Below are positions 25,028-32,566 of a stretch of DNA of 64,000 nt, piece by piece. A model generated the notes under the pieces. That model saw only the letters and a list, made by a program, of their open reading frames with translations, did no database searches and had not been told where the DNA came from. The first letter of the stretch is position 1; each line of letters begins with the position of its first letter. The DNA comes from Acidobacteriota bacterium (GTDB lineage: Bacteria > Acidobacteriota > Blastocatellia > Pyrinomonadales > Pyrinomonadaceae), in assembly GCA_019639115.1 (NCBI GenBank), contig JAHBSM010000003.1, positions 124,001 through 188,000 on the forward strand, in the 5' to 3' direction. The position numbers were made by a program, and so were the translations under genes.

Positions 25028-25908
25028 TTCGCAGGGAGCCTTACAACGAATGTGCTGCCATAGCCCGGGCCTCGGCTGTCAGCACGGACCTGTCCGCCGT
25101 GTCGTCGAACGATGGACCTGACGATCGCGAGCCCTAGCCCCGTCCCCCTTACATTATGTCCCGAACGATCCGCGGAGCGATAGAACCGCTTGAATATACG
25201 CGAAAGCTCATGTCCGGGGATGCCTATGCCGCGGTCGCGTATGTAAACCTCGGCCTTGCCCCTGCGTGACCGTTTGAGTCGCACGGACACACGGACGTCG
25301 CCGGCCGAATACTTTACGGCATTGTCGAAAAGGTTCAGAAACACGGTGAGAAGCTCGCCGCGTTCTCCGGCGACGCGGATGGGCCCGGAGGCAAGCGTGA
25401 TCCGGATCGCCGTGTTTTCCAGATGATTTCGAGCGGTGACTATCGCCGCTGCTTCGTTGACAAGCTCCGCTAGGTCTATCTCCTCACGAACCTGGTTCCC
25501 GCCGCGCTCGCGTGCCCTGCTTGCGGCCAGGACCTGTTCGACGGTTCCCAGCAGCCTCTCATTGTCGGCGTGCATCTTAGCGTAAAAATCCGCACGCTTT
25601 GCCTCGTCAATCTCCCGGGTACGAAGCGTGTCGAGATACAACTTTATCGACGCGATCGGCGTCTTCAATTCGTGCGTCACCGCGTTCAGAAAAGCATCGT
25701 GCTGCTCATTTCTCCTGATCTCCCTAACGAGGAATATCGTGTTGAGTATGAGGCCTGTGATAATGAGCGCAAAAAAGATGACGCCGAAGACAAGCAGCGC
25801 CACCTCAGTGAGATTGAGCAATATCCAGCCGACATTGAGTGCGACCGCGATCGCCGACAGGCTGATGCCCAGTATAAGGAAGAAAACGGCGGTTCGGCGG
25901 CGACGCAT
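25024..25908 (-). CDS. Sensor histidine kinase
   Basis: 294 residues. Two membrane helices (about 7-29 and 34-60) are joined by a very short loop, so there is no extracytoplasmic sensor domain. The H box NAVTHELKTPIASIKL contains the phospho-accepting His. N box (NLFDNAVKYS), G1 (IRDRGIGIPG), F box (FKRFYRSAD) and G2 (GTGLGLAIVRS) are all intact. The short build suggests that it senses a membrane state or a partner protein. The regulator gene directly overlaps its end (ATGA), giving an operon in kinase-regulator order. It diverges from nothing close: the desaturase gene ends 40 bp upstream. Confidence 0.9.
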   Translation of the reverse strand: MRRRRTAVFFLILGISLSAIAVALNVGWILLNLTEVALLVFGVIFFALIITGLILNTIFLVREIRRNEQHDAFLNAVTHELKTPIASIKLYLDTLRTREIDEAKRADFYAKMHADNERLLGTVEQVLAASRARERGGNQVREEIDLAELVNEAAAIVTARNHLENTAIRITLASGPIRVAGERGELLTVFLNLFDNAVKYSAGDVRVSVRLKRSRRGKAEVYIRDRGIGIPGHELSRIFKRFYRSADRSGHNVRGTGLGLAIVRSIVRRHGGQVRADSRGPGYGSTFVVRLPAK

Positions 25909-25948
25909 TCCTCAATTAGAAACGAGAAGTCCGAAATTTGAAAGCTGT

Positions 25949-26818
25949 TCAGGCCGCCTTCTTTAGCTCGTTCTCTTTTTCAGCCGCTTCGAGAGAGTAG
26001 GCATAGACCTCGGTCGCGAGCCCCAGACGCTCGAGCACTCTGATCTGCATCCAGTTTATGTCCGGCTCGCTCCAGGTCAGGCCGTGCCGTGCCGAACGCG
26101 GATATGTGTGATGATTATTGTGCCAGCCTTCGCCAAAGCTGACCGCCGCGACCAACGCGTTGTTCCGCGAATCGTCGCGTGACTCAAAACGGCGATATCC
26201 CCACATATGGGTAGCTGAATTGACAAGCCACGTCGCATGCCAGCCGAAAACGGTGCGAAGGAAAATACCCATTAGCATGACCTGCCATCCGAAGAATGCA
26301 AGCAACGCGCCTGCGACAACGACGGTCGTAAGCCAATAATAGTTGTCGAGGAACACCATGAACGGATCGCGAAGAAGGTCCGGCGAGTATCGCCTGCGTA
26401 TGGCTTCGGGCTGCACCTGGGCGGTGCCGCGAAAGAGCCAGCCCATATGCGCCCACCAAAAGCCCTTCTGCGGGCTGTGCGGATCTCGTTCGGTGTCAGT
26501 GTAGGCGTGATGTAGCCGATGGGTCGTGACCCATGATATAGGGCCTGATTGAAGAGCAAGCGTGCCGAAGGTCGCAAGCACGCGTTCAAGCCATCGCGGC
26601 GCCTTGAAACCCCTGTGCGTCTGAAGCCGATGGTAGCCAACGCCGATCCCGAGGCTGCCCGATATCCACCACAGAACCAGCGACACGATGAGCCCGGTCC
26701 AAGACAGATTGAAGAGCGACCAGCCGGCGAGAATGTGGAACACCGCGACAAAGAACAGCGTGTTCCATTGGATCCGGTCGTGGCGTGCCGATCCGATATC
26801 GATAACATTTTCGGTCAT
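25949..26818 (-). CDS. Acyl-lipid or acyl-CoA fatty acid desaturase
   Basis: 289 residues from ATG 26818. The three His boxes of the delta-9-type desaturases are intact: HRLQTH, HRLHH (in THRLHHAYTDTERDPHSP) and HNNHH (in GEGWHNNHHTYPRSARHGL). Four membrane helices flank them. The enzyme uses a di-iron centre and oxygen to introduce a double bond into saturated acyl chains. The large divergent gap (244 bp) to the acyl carrier protein gene has room for two promoters. Together with the neighbouring acyl carrier protein, KAS II and acyltransferase genes it points to membrane lipid remodelling. The upstream GGAGAT sequence serves as ribosome site. Confidence 0.9.
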   Translation of the reverse strand: MTENVIDIGSARHDRIQWNTLFFVAVFHILAGWSLFNLSWTGLIVSLVLWWISGSLGIGVGYHRLQTHRGFKAPRWLERVLATFGTLALQSGPISWVTTHRLHHAYTDTERDPHSPQKGFWWAHMGWLFRGTAQVQPEAIRRRYSPDLLRDPFMVFLDNYYWLTTVVVAGALLAFFGWQVMLMGIFLRTVFGWHATWLVNSATHMWGYRRFESRDDSRNNALVAAVSFGEGWHNNHHTYPRSARHGLTWSEPDINWMQIRVLERLGLATEVYAYSLEAAEKENELKKAA

Positions 26819-26942
26819 AAGATCTCCTTTCGTCGAGCGTCCGGGCGGCAAGGACCTCCTGATCGCATAGAATGACCATAACAGTTTTAATTGCAACCAA
26901 TTGTAAGAGTTGTGTAATAACCGCCACCGGGCCTGTCCGGTC

Positions 26943-26966
26943 GAGGCCGACTTGGTCATCGGCCTC
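26943..26966 (+). other. Perfect hairpin in the leader of the acyl carrier protein gene
   Basis: GAGGCCGA (26943-26950) and TCGGCCTC (26959-26966) form a perfect 8-bp stem with an 8-nt loop about 96 bp before the acyl carrier protein start. No U-run follows. It could be an operator for a dimeric regulator or an mRNA structure. Confidence 0.4.
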
Positions 26967-27062
26967 CAATCCTAGTATCCTATTCGCGTTCGTTGAGCGG
27001 CTCTGGGCGGGAGCAAGGTGCAGGCGAGATCCTGCCGAAAATCATTCAGAGGAGATTGAGAA

Positions 27063-27410
27063 ATGGCTGACGGAACAGTTGCCGAACGCGTGATCAAGGT
27101 ATTTGCCGAATTCAAAAAAATGTCGCCGGACGACATCACGATGGATACGACCTTCGATGAGCTTGGCCTCGATTCATTGGATGGCTTGAACCTGATCTTT
27201 GAGCTTGAGGAAGAGTTCGACCTAACGGTCCCCGATGACAAGGTCGCGGAAATGAAGAGCGTCAGCCAGGCTGTCGAAGGCATAGAAGCTCTGCTTGATG
27301 CCAAGGCCAAAGGCATCGACGTCAATGCCGCCGCCGTCGCCGAATTCGAAGCTCGGCGCTCAGCATCCGATGCGGCCAATAAGGACGACGGCACGGCCGA
27401 AGGCGAATGA
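27063..27410 (+). CDS. Acyl carrier protein with extended C-terminal tail
   Basis: 115 residues, with AGAGGAG 8 bp before the ATG. The first about 78 residues are a normal acyl carrier protein: FDELGLDSLDGLNLIFELEEEF holds the Ser that takes phosphopantetheine. The next about 37 residues form an Ala- and Asp-rich tail that normal fatty-acid carriers lack. The Gly after DSLD (rather than the usual Val/Thr) is also uncommon and marks a dedicated carrier. The stop overlaps the KAS II start (ATGA), followed by an acyltransferase, so this carrier probably serves a specialised acyl chain, for example for a lipid A-like or lipoprotein target. Confidence 0.88.
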   Translation: MADGTVAERVIKVFAEFKKMSPDDITMDTTFDELGLDSLDGLNLIFELEEEFDLTVPDDKVAEMKSVSQAVEGIEALLDAKAKGIDVNAAAVAEFEARRSASDAANKDDGTAEGE

Positions 27411-28624
27411 TGCGGCGCGTCGTCATCACCGGCATAGGTGTCATCTCAGCCGTCGGCAACTCTGTCGGCGAGTTCTGGTCGAATATCGCCGAAGGCCGCC
27501 CCGGCATCGGCCCGATCACCAGGGCAGACGTTTCCACGCTCCGTTTTCAGAACGCGGCGGAAGTAAAGGGCTTTGATGAATCGGAGCATTTCGACGAAAA
27601 GAGCCTGATCTGGCTCGACCCTTTTGCACATTACGGCATAGTCGCCGCACGTCAGGCAATCGCCGATAGCGGACTCGACTACGATGATGAACTTCGCGGC
27701 CGCACGGGTGTCATCACGGGGTCGTGTCTGGGCGGCAAGACGACCGAGGACGACCTTTTCTATAAGTTATACGCGGAAGGAAAACAGCGTCATCAGCCGG
27801 TAGCTATCCCGCGTGCGATGGCGAACGCCGTTGCCAGCCATGTTTCGATGGAGTTTGGCCTAACTGGAGCGACCTTTACCACCGCGACCGCCTGTTCATC
27901 GGCTAATCATGCGATCGGCCAGGCATTCTGGCTCGTGCGTCAGGGCACGCTTCAGATGGCCGTCGCCGGCGGAAGCGAAGCTCCGATCTGCTTCGGCCAC
28001 TTGAAGGCCTGGGAGACGATGCGTGTCGTCTCGCCGGATACGTGCCGTCCCTTTTCTGCCGATCGCACTGGGATGGTGCTGGGCGAAGGAGCCGCAATGT
28101 TCACGCTGGAGACGCTAGAGGCGGCCAGATCACGCGGTGCCCGGATCTACGCTGAGATCGTCGGTGCTGGTATGTCGGCTGATGCACATCACCTCACGAT
28201 GCCGCTCGCCCACGGTGCCGCAAAAGCGATGCGGCTGGCACTCGAGGACGGAAAGATAGACAACACCGAGGTCGGCTATATCAACGCTCACGGTACGGCC
28301 ACACAGGCCAACGATCCTATGGAATCCGCCGCGATCCGCGAGGTTTTCGGCGATCGTACCTCCGAAATAGGCGTCAGCTCGACCAAATCCATGCACGGCC
28401 ATACGCTCGGGGCCGCGGGTGCGATCGAAGCCGCCGCCACCGTGCTCGGGCTTGCGAATGACACGCTGCCGCCTAACATCAATTTCACGGCTCCCGATCC
28501 TGAATGCCCGCTCAATATCGTCGCGAACTCAGCCCGCGAACAGGTGACCGAGGCGGCGCTGTCGAACTCGTTCGCGTTCGGCGGGCTCAACGCCGTGCTT
28601 GCCTTTCGCCGCTGGAAAGGCTGA
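27407..28624 (+). CDS. fabF: Beta-ketoacyl-ACP synthase II (KAS II)
   Basis: 405 residues. Catalytic residues are in place: Cys in TATACSSANHAIG, His in INAHGTATQANDP and His in TKSMHGHTLGAAGA, and the Gly-rich end AFGGLNAVLAFRR. The enzyme extends an acyl-ACP by two carbons with malonyl-ACP. The ATG overlaps the end of the acyl carrier protein gene, so the synthase is probably dedicated to that carrier. It ends 7 bp before the acyltransferase start. It could be a secondary FabF rather than the housekeeping one, since no other fatty-acid synthesis genes adjoin. Confidence 0.9.
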   Translation: MMRRVVITGIGVISAVGNSVGEFWSNIAEGRPGIGPITRADVSTLRFQNAAEVKGFDESEHFDEKSLIWLDPFAHYGIVAARQAIADSGLDYDDELRGRTGVITGSCLGGKTTEDDLFYKLYAEGKQRHQPVAIPRAMANAVASHVSMEFGLTGATFTTATACSSANHAIGQAFWLVRQGTLQMAVAGGSEAPICFGHLKAWETMRVVSPDTCRPFSADRTGMVLGEGAAMFTLETLEAARSRGARIYAEIVGAGMSADAHHLTMPLAHGAAKAMRLALEDGKIDNTEVGYINAHGTATQANDPMESAAIREVFGDRTSEIGVSSTKSMHGHTLGAAGAIEAAATVLGLANDTLPPNINFTAPDPECPLNIVANSAREQVTEAALSNSFAFGGLNAVLAFRRWKG

Positions 28625-28631
28625 CCTCCGG

Positions 28632-29579
28632 ATGGCAAAGAAGTCGTTTCCACTCGCCGTTGTCGAGTACATCCCGGTCAGGGCGATGATCGCTCTGCTC
28701 GGTTCTATGCCGCGCGAGCTTGCCATACGCACGGGGATAGGCCTCGCACGTGCGTTTCGAGCCGTCACAGGCGGCCGCCGCGATACCGCGGTGACAAACC
28801 TCCGTATCGCCTTCCCCGATCTGTCCGATCCGGAGCGCGAGGCCATCTTCAGACGGTCGATCGACAATCTGGGCCGCGTCCTCGGCGAGGTCTCTCAATT
28901 CCGGCGATACGACCCGGCCAGGCTGGCCGAACTGGTCGAATTCTCCTTTGAATCCAACGACGACCAAACGAGGGAACGATCCGAGTACTTCTACCGCGAA
29001 CGTGCCAAAGGCCGCGGGGCGATCATCGCAAGCCCGCATCTTGGCAATTGGGAGATCGGCGTGATGGCGTACTCTGCGCTCCGTGAACCGCTCACATACC
29101 TGGCCAGGCCGCTCGATAATCCGCTCCTGGAGGACTTCACCGAGAGGATGCGTTCGCGATTCGGCAACCGTCCGGTCGCAAAGACGAATGGCCTGTTGGC
29201 CGTAATGGATATCCTCCGCCGCGGCGGGATCGTAGGACTGCTTCCGGATGTCAACGTACAGCAAAAGGATGGTTTTTTTGTTCCGTTCTTTGGCGTCGAG
29301 GCCTGCACCACCGGCGGCGTCGCGATGCTCGCCAAACGGACCAACGCGATGATCGTCCCGATGTGTACGCCCTGGGAAGAAAGTCTCGGGCGATACGTAG
29401 TTCGATACGGCGACATCATAGAACCGTCCTCGACCGGTGATAGGCACCGCGATGTCATCGAGACGACCGCCGCCATGACGCTCGCGATGGAACGGTTCAT
29501 ACGGGCCTATCCCGACCAATGGATCTGGACCCACAAACGCTGGAAGACACGGCCCGACGGCGAACCTCCGATCTATTGA
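28632..29579 (+). CDS. LpxL/HtrB-type lysophospholipid/lipid A acyltransferase
   Basis: 315 residues from ATG 28632. The family motif H-x4-E is present as SPHLGNWEIGVM, and VGLLPDVNVQQKDGFFVPFFG with TPWEESLGRY are later blocks. An N-terminal hydrophobic stretch holds it at the inner membrane. Members move an acyl chain from acyl-ACP to lipid A precursors or, in other phyla, to other lipids or lipoproteins. The immediate neighbours, an acyl carrier protein and KAS II, are the likely source of its donor. The polyamine operon starts about 30 bp downstream behind its own promoter. Final RWKTRPDGEPPIY is typical. Confidence 0.85.
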   Translation: MAKKSFPLAVVEYIPVRAMIALLGSMPRELAIRTGIGLARAFRAVTGGRRDTAVTNLRIAFPDLSDPEREAIFRRSIDNLGRVLGEVSQFRRYDPARLAELVEFSFESNDDQTRERSEYFYRERAKGRGAIIASPHLGNWEIGVMAYSALREPLTYLARPLDNPLLEDFTERMRSRFGNRPVAKTNGLLAVMDILRRGGIVGLLPDVNVQQKDGFFVPFFGVEACTTGGVAMLAKRTNAMIVPMCTPWEESLGRYVVRYGDIIEPSSTGDRHRDVIETTAAMTLAMERFIRAYPDQWIWTHKRWKTRPDGEPPIY

Positions 29580-29606
29580 GCCATCGAGCGCCCAAGTCGG
29601 CAGCTG

Positions 29607-29635
29607 ATGACAATTCGGAGGTTTTCGGTTATATT
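29607..29635 (+). promoter_or_regulatory. Sigma-70-like promoter of the polyamine operon
   Basis: -35 ATGACA (29607-29612, 5 of 6 to TTGACA), 17-bp spacer, -10 TATATT (29630-29635, 5 of 6 to TATAAT). Predicted start near 29642, giving a 53-nt leader before speD. This separates the polyamine genes from the upstream acyl module. Confidence 0.6.
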
Positions 29636-29694
29636 CGGTTCATATTTCACGCGAACTCTCGTTCGACCGATCCGGCAGCTCCGCTTTATTCTTT

Positions 29695-30066
29695 ATGATC
29701 GTTGGGACAGAATGGCTGATAGAGACGACCGGCTGCGACCCCGACAAGCTGCGCGATGAATCGCTGCTCAGGATCGTTCTCGGCCGCGTAGTATCTGAGC
29801 TTGGACTCGTCCCGATCGATTCCGTCTGGCATAAATTCCCTGGCGAAGGCGGCGTGACCGGAATGATCGCCCTGACCGAGTCCCATCTTGCCTGCCACAC
29901 ATATCCCGAACACGGCATCGCAACATTCAATCTCTATTGCTGCAGAACGCGCCCCGAATGGGATTGGCAAGCGAACCTCACCGAGTTGATCGGCGCCGCG
30001 TCGGTCCGCGTCACGCGTGTCGAGCGAGGCTCTCACGAGGCCGCCGTCGCCGGAGGTGACGCTTGA
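29695..30066 (+). CDS. speD: S-adenosylmethionine decarboxylase (pyruvoyl enzyme) family, SpeD-like
   Basis: 123 residues, the length of bacterial class 1B SpeD. The N-terminus (VGTEWLIETTGCDPDKL) and the self-cleavage site ESHLACHTYPEHG match: the Ser of ESH becomes the pyruvoyl group and the His and Cys positions behind it take part in processing. After that it differs from the housekeeping enzyme, with FNLYCCRTRPEWDW. The product, decarboxylated S-adenosylmethionine, is the aminopropyl donor for SpeE-type enzymes such as the one at 32567. First gene of the operon; no clear ribosome site, so translation may start weakly. The downstream gene starts inside its stop (TTGA). Confidence 0.85.
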   Translation: MIVGTEWLIETTGCDPDKLRDESLLRIVLGRVVSELGLVPIDSVWHKFPGEGGVTGMIALTESHLACHTYPEHGIATFNLYCCRTRPEWDWQANLTELIGAASVRVTRVERGSHEAAVAGGDA

Positions 30067-32027
30067 CGACACTTGCGGCCAATTGCCCTACCTGTGCCGG
30101 GCCCGTCGAATTCACTGCCGGATCGACGATCGTGATCGTCTGCCCATATTGCCGTTCCGTTGTCGCGAGGACCGACCGCGGGCTCGAGGACCTCGGAAAA
30201 GTTGCCGAGATCGCCGAATCCGGTTCGCCGCTCCGCATTGGGCTCAAGGGCACGTACAACGGTGCCCGGTTCCATCTGACCGGCCGTGCGCAGCTCCGCC
30301 ACGAACTCGGCGGCTTCTGGGACGAGTGGTACGCCACATTCTCAAACGGCTGGGTCGGCTGGCTCGCAGAGGCACAGGGACGTTTTTACATGACGTTCTA
30401 TCAGCCGATGCCCGAGGGCACGGTGCTGCCGGCATTTTCCGGCCTCCAGCTCGGCCAACCCGTCACCGAGATACCGTCGCCCGTGCCGCTGATGGTGCAG
30501 GAAAAAGGACGCGGTACATACAACGCGGCCGAGGGCGAGATACCGTATAAGCTTGTACCCGGCGAACAGTTCGAATACGCCGATCTCGCCGGCAAAGGCG
30601 GTGCTTTTGCGACCATCGATTACAGCATCGAGCCGCCTTGGGTGTTCCTCGGCAGCCAGGTGACGCTTGACGATATCGGCCTCGGTGATGCAAGGCCGGC
30701 CGAACGCGAGCAGCGTCGAGTGGGAGCTGCGGGCCTCGGCTGTCCCAATTGCGGCGGCCCGATCGACCTGCAGGCTCCGGATCGGACGGAACGCGTAACT
30801 TGTCCTAACTGCGATTCTCTGCTCGACGTGAACCAGGGCGGCCTGACGTATCTGAAAGCGTTGACGCCCGACCCTAATGCACCCTCGTTCGTAGCACCGA
30901 TCGGTGCGGAGGGCACGATGCCGGACGGCGTTCATTACAAGGTCATAGGTGCCATGGCCCGAAGCGTCACGTTCGACAGCGTCAATTATTACTGGCACGA
31001 ATACCTGCTCTACGAACCTAAGGCCGGCTTCCGCTGGCTGGTCCATTCCGATAATCATTGGAATTTTGTCGAACCGATAAATCCGGCCGAGGTCGAGATG
31101 ACCTATATCGGCATGGGCGGTACCGCTACGTATGCCGGCAAGCGGTTCAAGATATTTCAGGACGCAGAAGCGACCGTGCGATATGTCAAAGGCGAGTTCT
31201 ACTGGCGTGTAGAGCAGGGCGAGAAGGTGCGTGCGACCGATTTCGTCGCCGCCCCGCAGATGCTTTCGCTCGAGCGGACGCAGGACGAGATGAACTGGTC
31301 GCTCGGGACCTATATGACAAATGAGGACGTCGAACGCATATTCGGCGTTGCAGACCTCCCGAGACCATGGGGGGTCGCGCCCAATCAGCCGTTCACCGGC
31401 TCTTTCTATTACACGTGGGGAGCTTTGCCGATAGCCGCCCTGCTCGTGATCGCATTTCTCACATCGTTGCTTGCGGGGTTCCCTAAGACAGTTTTGAATC
31501 AGGAGATAATCCTGCCGCCGGGATCGGGTCCGAGCACGCCTGTCGTGGCTTTTAGCCAGCCGTTCGAGATCAGGGACAGGCAGAACGTCCAGATCACTGC
31601 GACCGCGCCAGTCAGCAATTCGTGGGTCGAGCTCGACGTAGATCTCATAAACGACAAGAACGACGAGGTCGAATCCGTCACGATCCCGATCGAATACTAT
31701 TCCGGCGTCGAGGACGGCGAATCGTGGTCCGAGGGCGGGCCCACCCAGGATGCCGCGATGTCGTCGCTCCCCGGCGGCAAATACACGCTCCGGGTCGAAG
31801 GCACTTGGCAGGATTGGCAGGTGCAAAAGAGCGTCCAGGTCAAGGTGACGCAGAACGTCACGAGATTTGTCAATTTCTGCTGCGCCGGGCTCATTTTGCT
31901 GATAATGCCGGTCATCGGATTGGCCCGTAAATTCTCTTTTGAGTCCAGCAAGTGGAAGGACAGTATGTTCAAGCCAGTCAGTTCCTCGTCCGACGACGAT
32001 GACGACAGCGGCTGGGACGACGATTAA
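30063..32027 (+). CDS. Zinc-ribbon DUF4178 membrane protein
   Basis: 654 residues from TTG 30063, overlapping the speD stop. Two zinc ribbons are present: C8-x2-C11 with C27-x2-C30, and C227-x2-C230 with C247-x2-C250. Each is followed by a DUF4178-like beta domain (about 45-210 and 265-430; FYMTFYQ and WRVEQGEKVRA blocks, YLLYEPKAGFRWLV). A helix at about 452-474, an extracytoplasmic beta-rich region, a second helix at about 602-622 and a tail of DDDDD and DDD follow. DUF4178 proteins recur beside SpeD/SpeE and DUF350 genes in other bacteria, but their biochemistry is not known. The protein may organise the membrane complex. It has no catalytic motif I recognise. Confidence 0.8.
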   Translation: MTTLAANCPTCAGPVEFTAGSTIVIVCPYCRSVVARTDRGLEDLGKVAEIAESGSPLRIGLKGTYNGARFHLTGRAQLRHELGGFWDEWYATFSNGWVGWLAEAQGRFYMTFYQPMPEGTVLPAFSGLQLGQPVTEIPSPVPLMVQEKGRGTYNAAEGEIPYKLVPGEQFEYADLAGKGGAFATIDYSIEPPWVFLGSQVTLDDIGLGDARPAEREQRRVGAAGLGCPNCGGPIDLQAPDRTERVTCPNCDSLLDVNQGGLTYLKALTPDPNAPSFVAPIGAEGTMPDGVHYKVIGAMARSVTFDSVNYYWHEYLLYEPKAGFRWLVHSDNHWNFVEPINPAEVEMTYIGMGGTATYAGKRFKIFQDAEATVRYVKGEFYWRVEQGEKVRATDFVAAPQMLSLERTQDEMNWSLGTYMTNEDVERIFGVADLPRPWGVAPNQPFTGSFYYTWGALPIAALLVIAFLTSLLAGFPKTVLNQEIILPPGSGPSTPVVAFSQPFEIRDRQNVQITATAPVSNSWVELDVDLINDKNDEVESVTIPIEYYSGVEDGESWSEGGPTQDAAMSSLPGGKYTLRVEGTWQDWQVQKSVQVKVTQNVTRFVNFCCAGLILLIMPVIGLARKFSFESSKWKDSMFKPVSSSSDDDDDSGWDDD

Positions 32028-32039
32028 GGAGCCGGTTCT

Positions 32040-32189
32040 ATGCTGAAGAAACTCTACCTCGTTTTCGGTTTCGGTGTCGTGCTTTTTTATGGTGCGGCGT
32101 CGTGGCTTGGTTGGGAACTGGCCAATTCGGGCAAGAATTCGCGTTTGGGAGTGCCGTTCTTTTATTCGGGATTCCGCGGCGGTAAATAA
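32040..32189 (+). CDS. 49-residue single-helix membrane protein of the polyamine operon
   Basis: ATG 32040 with AAGGAG 9 bp upstream opens a 49-codon frame ending TAA at 32187-32189. The sequence begins MLKKLYLVFGFGVVLFYG, a positively charged start and one membrane helix (about 5-25), then a polar tail (NSGKNSRLGVPFFYSGFRGGK). It fills the 190-bp gap between the DUF4178 and DUF350 genes, where nothing else codes. Strong ribosome site, in-line spacing (12 bp after the upstream stop and 26 bp before DUF350) and helix argue that it is expressed. It is most likely a small subunit or assembly factor of the same membrane system. No known family. Confidence 0.7.
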   Translation: MLKKLYLVFGFGVVLFYGAASWLGWELANSGKNSRLGVPFFYSGFRGGK

Positions 32190-32215
32190 TGCGGAACTAA
32201 TTTGGAGGAATCAAG

Positions 32216-32476
32216 ATGTTCGATCTCGCAGCAATCGCACCGGTCCTGGGGTTTGTGGTCAAGCTTGACGACCTGTGGCCGGTCATACTCACCACGGTCG
32301 TGTTCGTGGCCATTGGCCTTATCGTGTTTGCCCTAGCGTTCCTGATAGTCGTACTCGTGTCGCCGTTCTCGGTCAAAAAAGAGATCGAGGACGACCAGAA
32401 TACGGCCCTCGCCATTATCATCGGAGCGCTCATCATAGGCATCGCGATCATCATTGCATCGGCTATCAACGGATAA
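32216..32476 (+). CDS. DUF350-family membrane protein
   Basis: 86 residues with a perfect GGAGG ribosome site. Two hydrophobic helices are visible (about 23-48 and 66-84), separated by the conserved DUF350 phrase VKKEIEDDQNTALAIIIGALIIGIAI. The family includes E. coli YjfL, whose gene lies near a glutathionylspermidine-synthase-like gene, and DUF350 recurs next to polyamine enzymes. It probably forms a homo-oligomeric membrane assembly. Only one DUF350 repeat is present, whereas longer relatives have two. Placed between the small one-helix protein and the SpeE-like enzyme. Confidence 0.85.
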   Translation: MFDLAAIAPVLGFVVKLDDLWPVILTTVVFVAIGLIVFALAFLIVVLVSPFSVKKEIEDDQNTALAIIIGALIIGIAIIIASAING

Positions 32477-32566
32477 CCGCGGGATCCGAACAGATAGGAC
32501 AGGGACGTTCCGGGGCGCGTTGTTCATTGCCTGTCGTTCTTGTTTCGTCGTATTTGGGTCTTGTAA

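Noticed and set aside
30342..31826. 494-codon open frame on the minus strand
   Set aside because: It is antisense to the DUF4178 gene and contains no recognisable motif. High-GC codon use on the plus strand keeps the opposite frame open.
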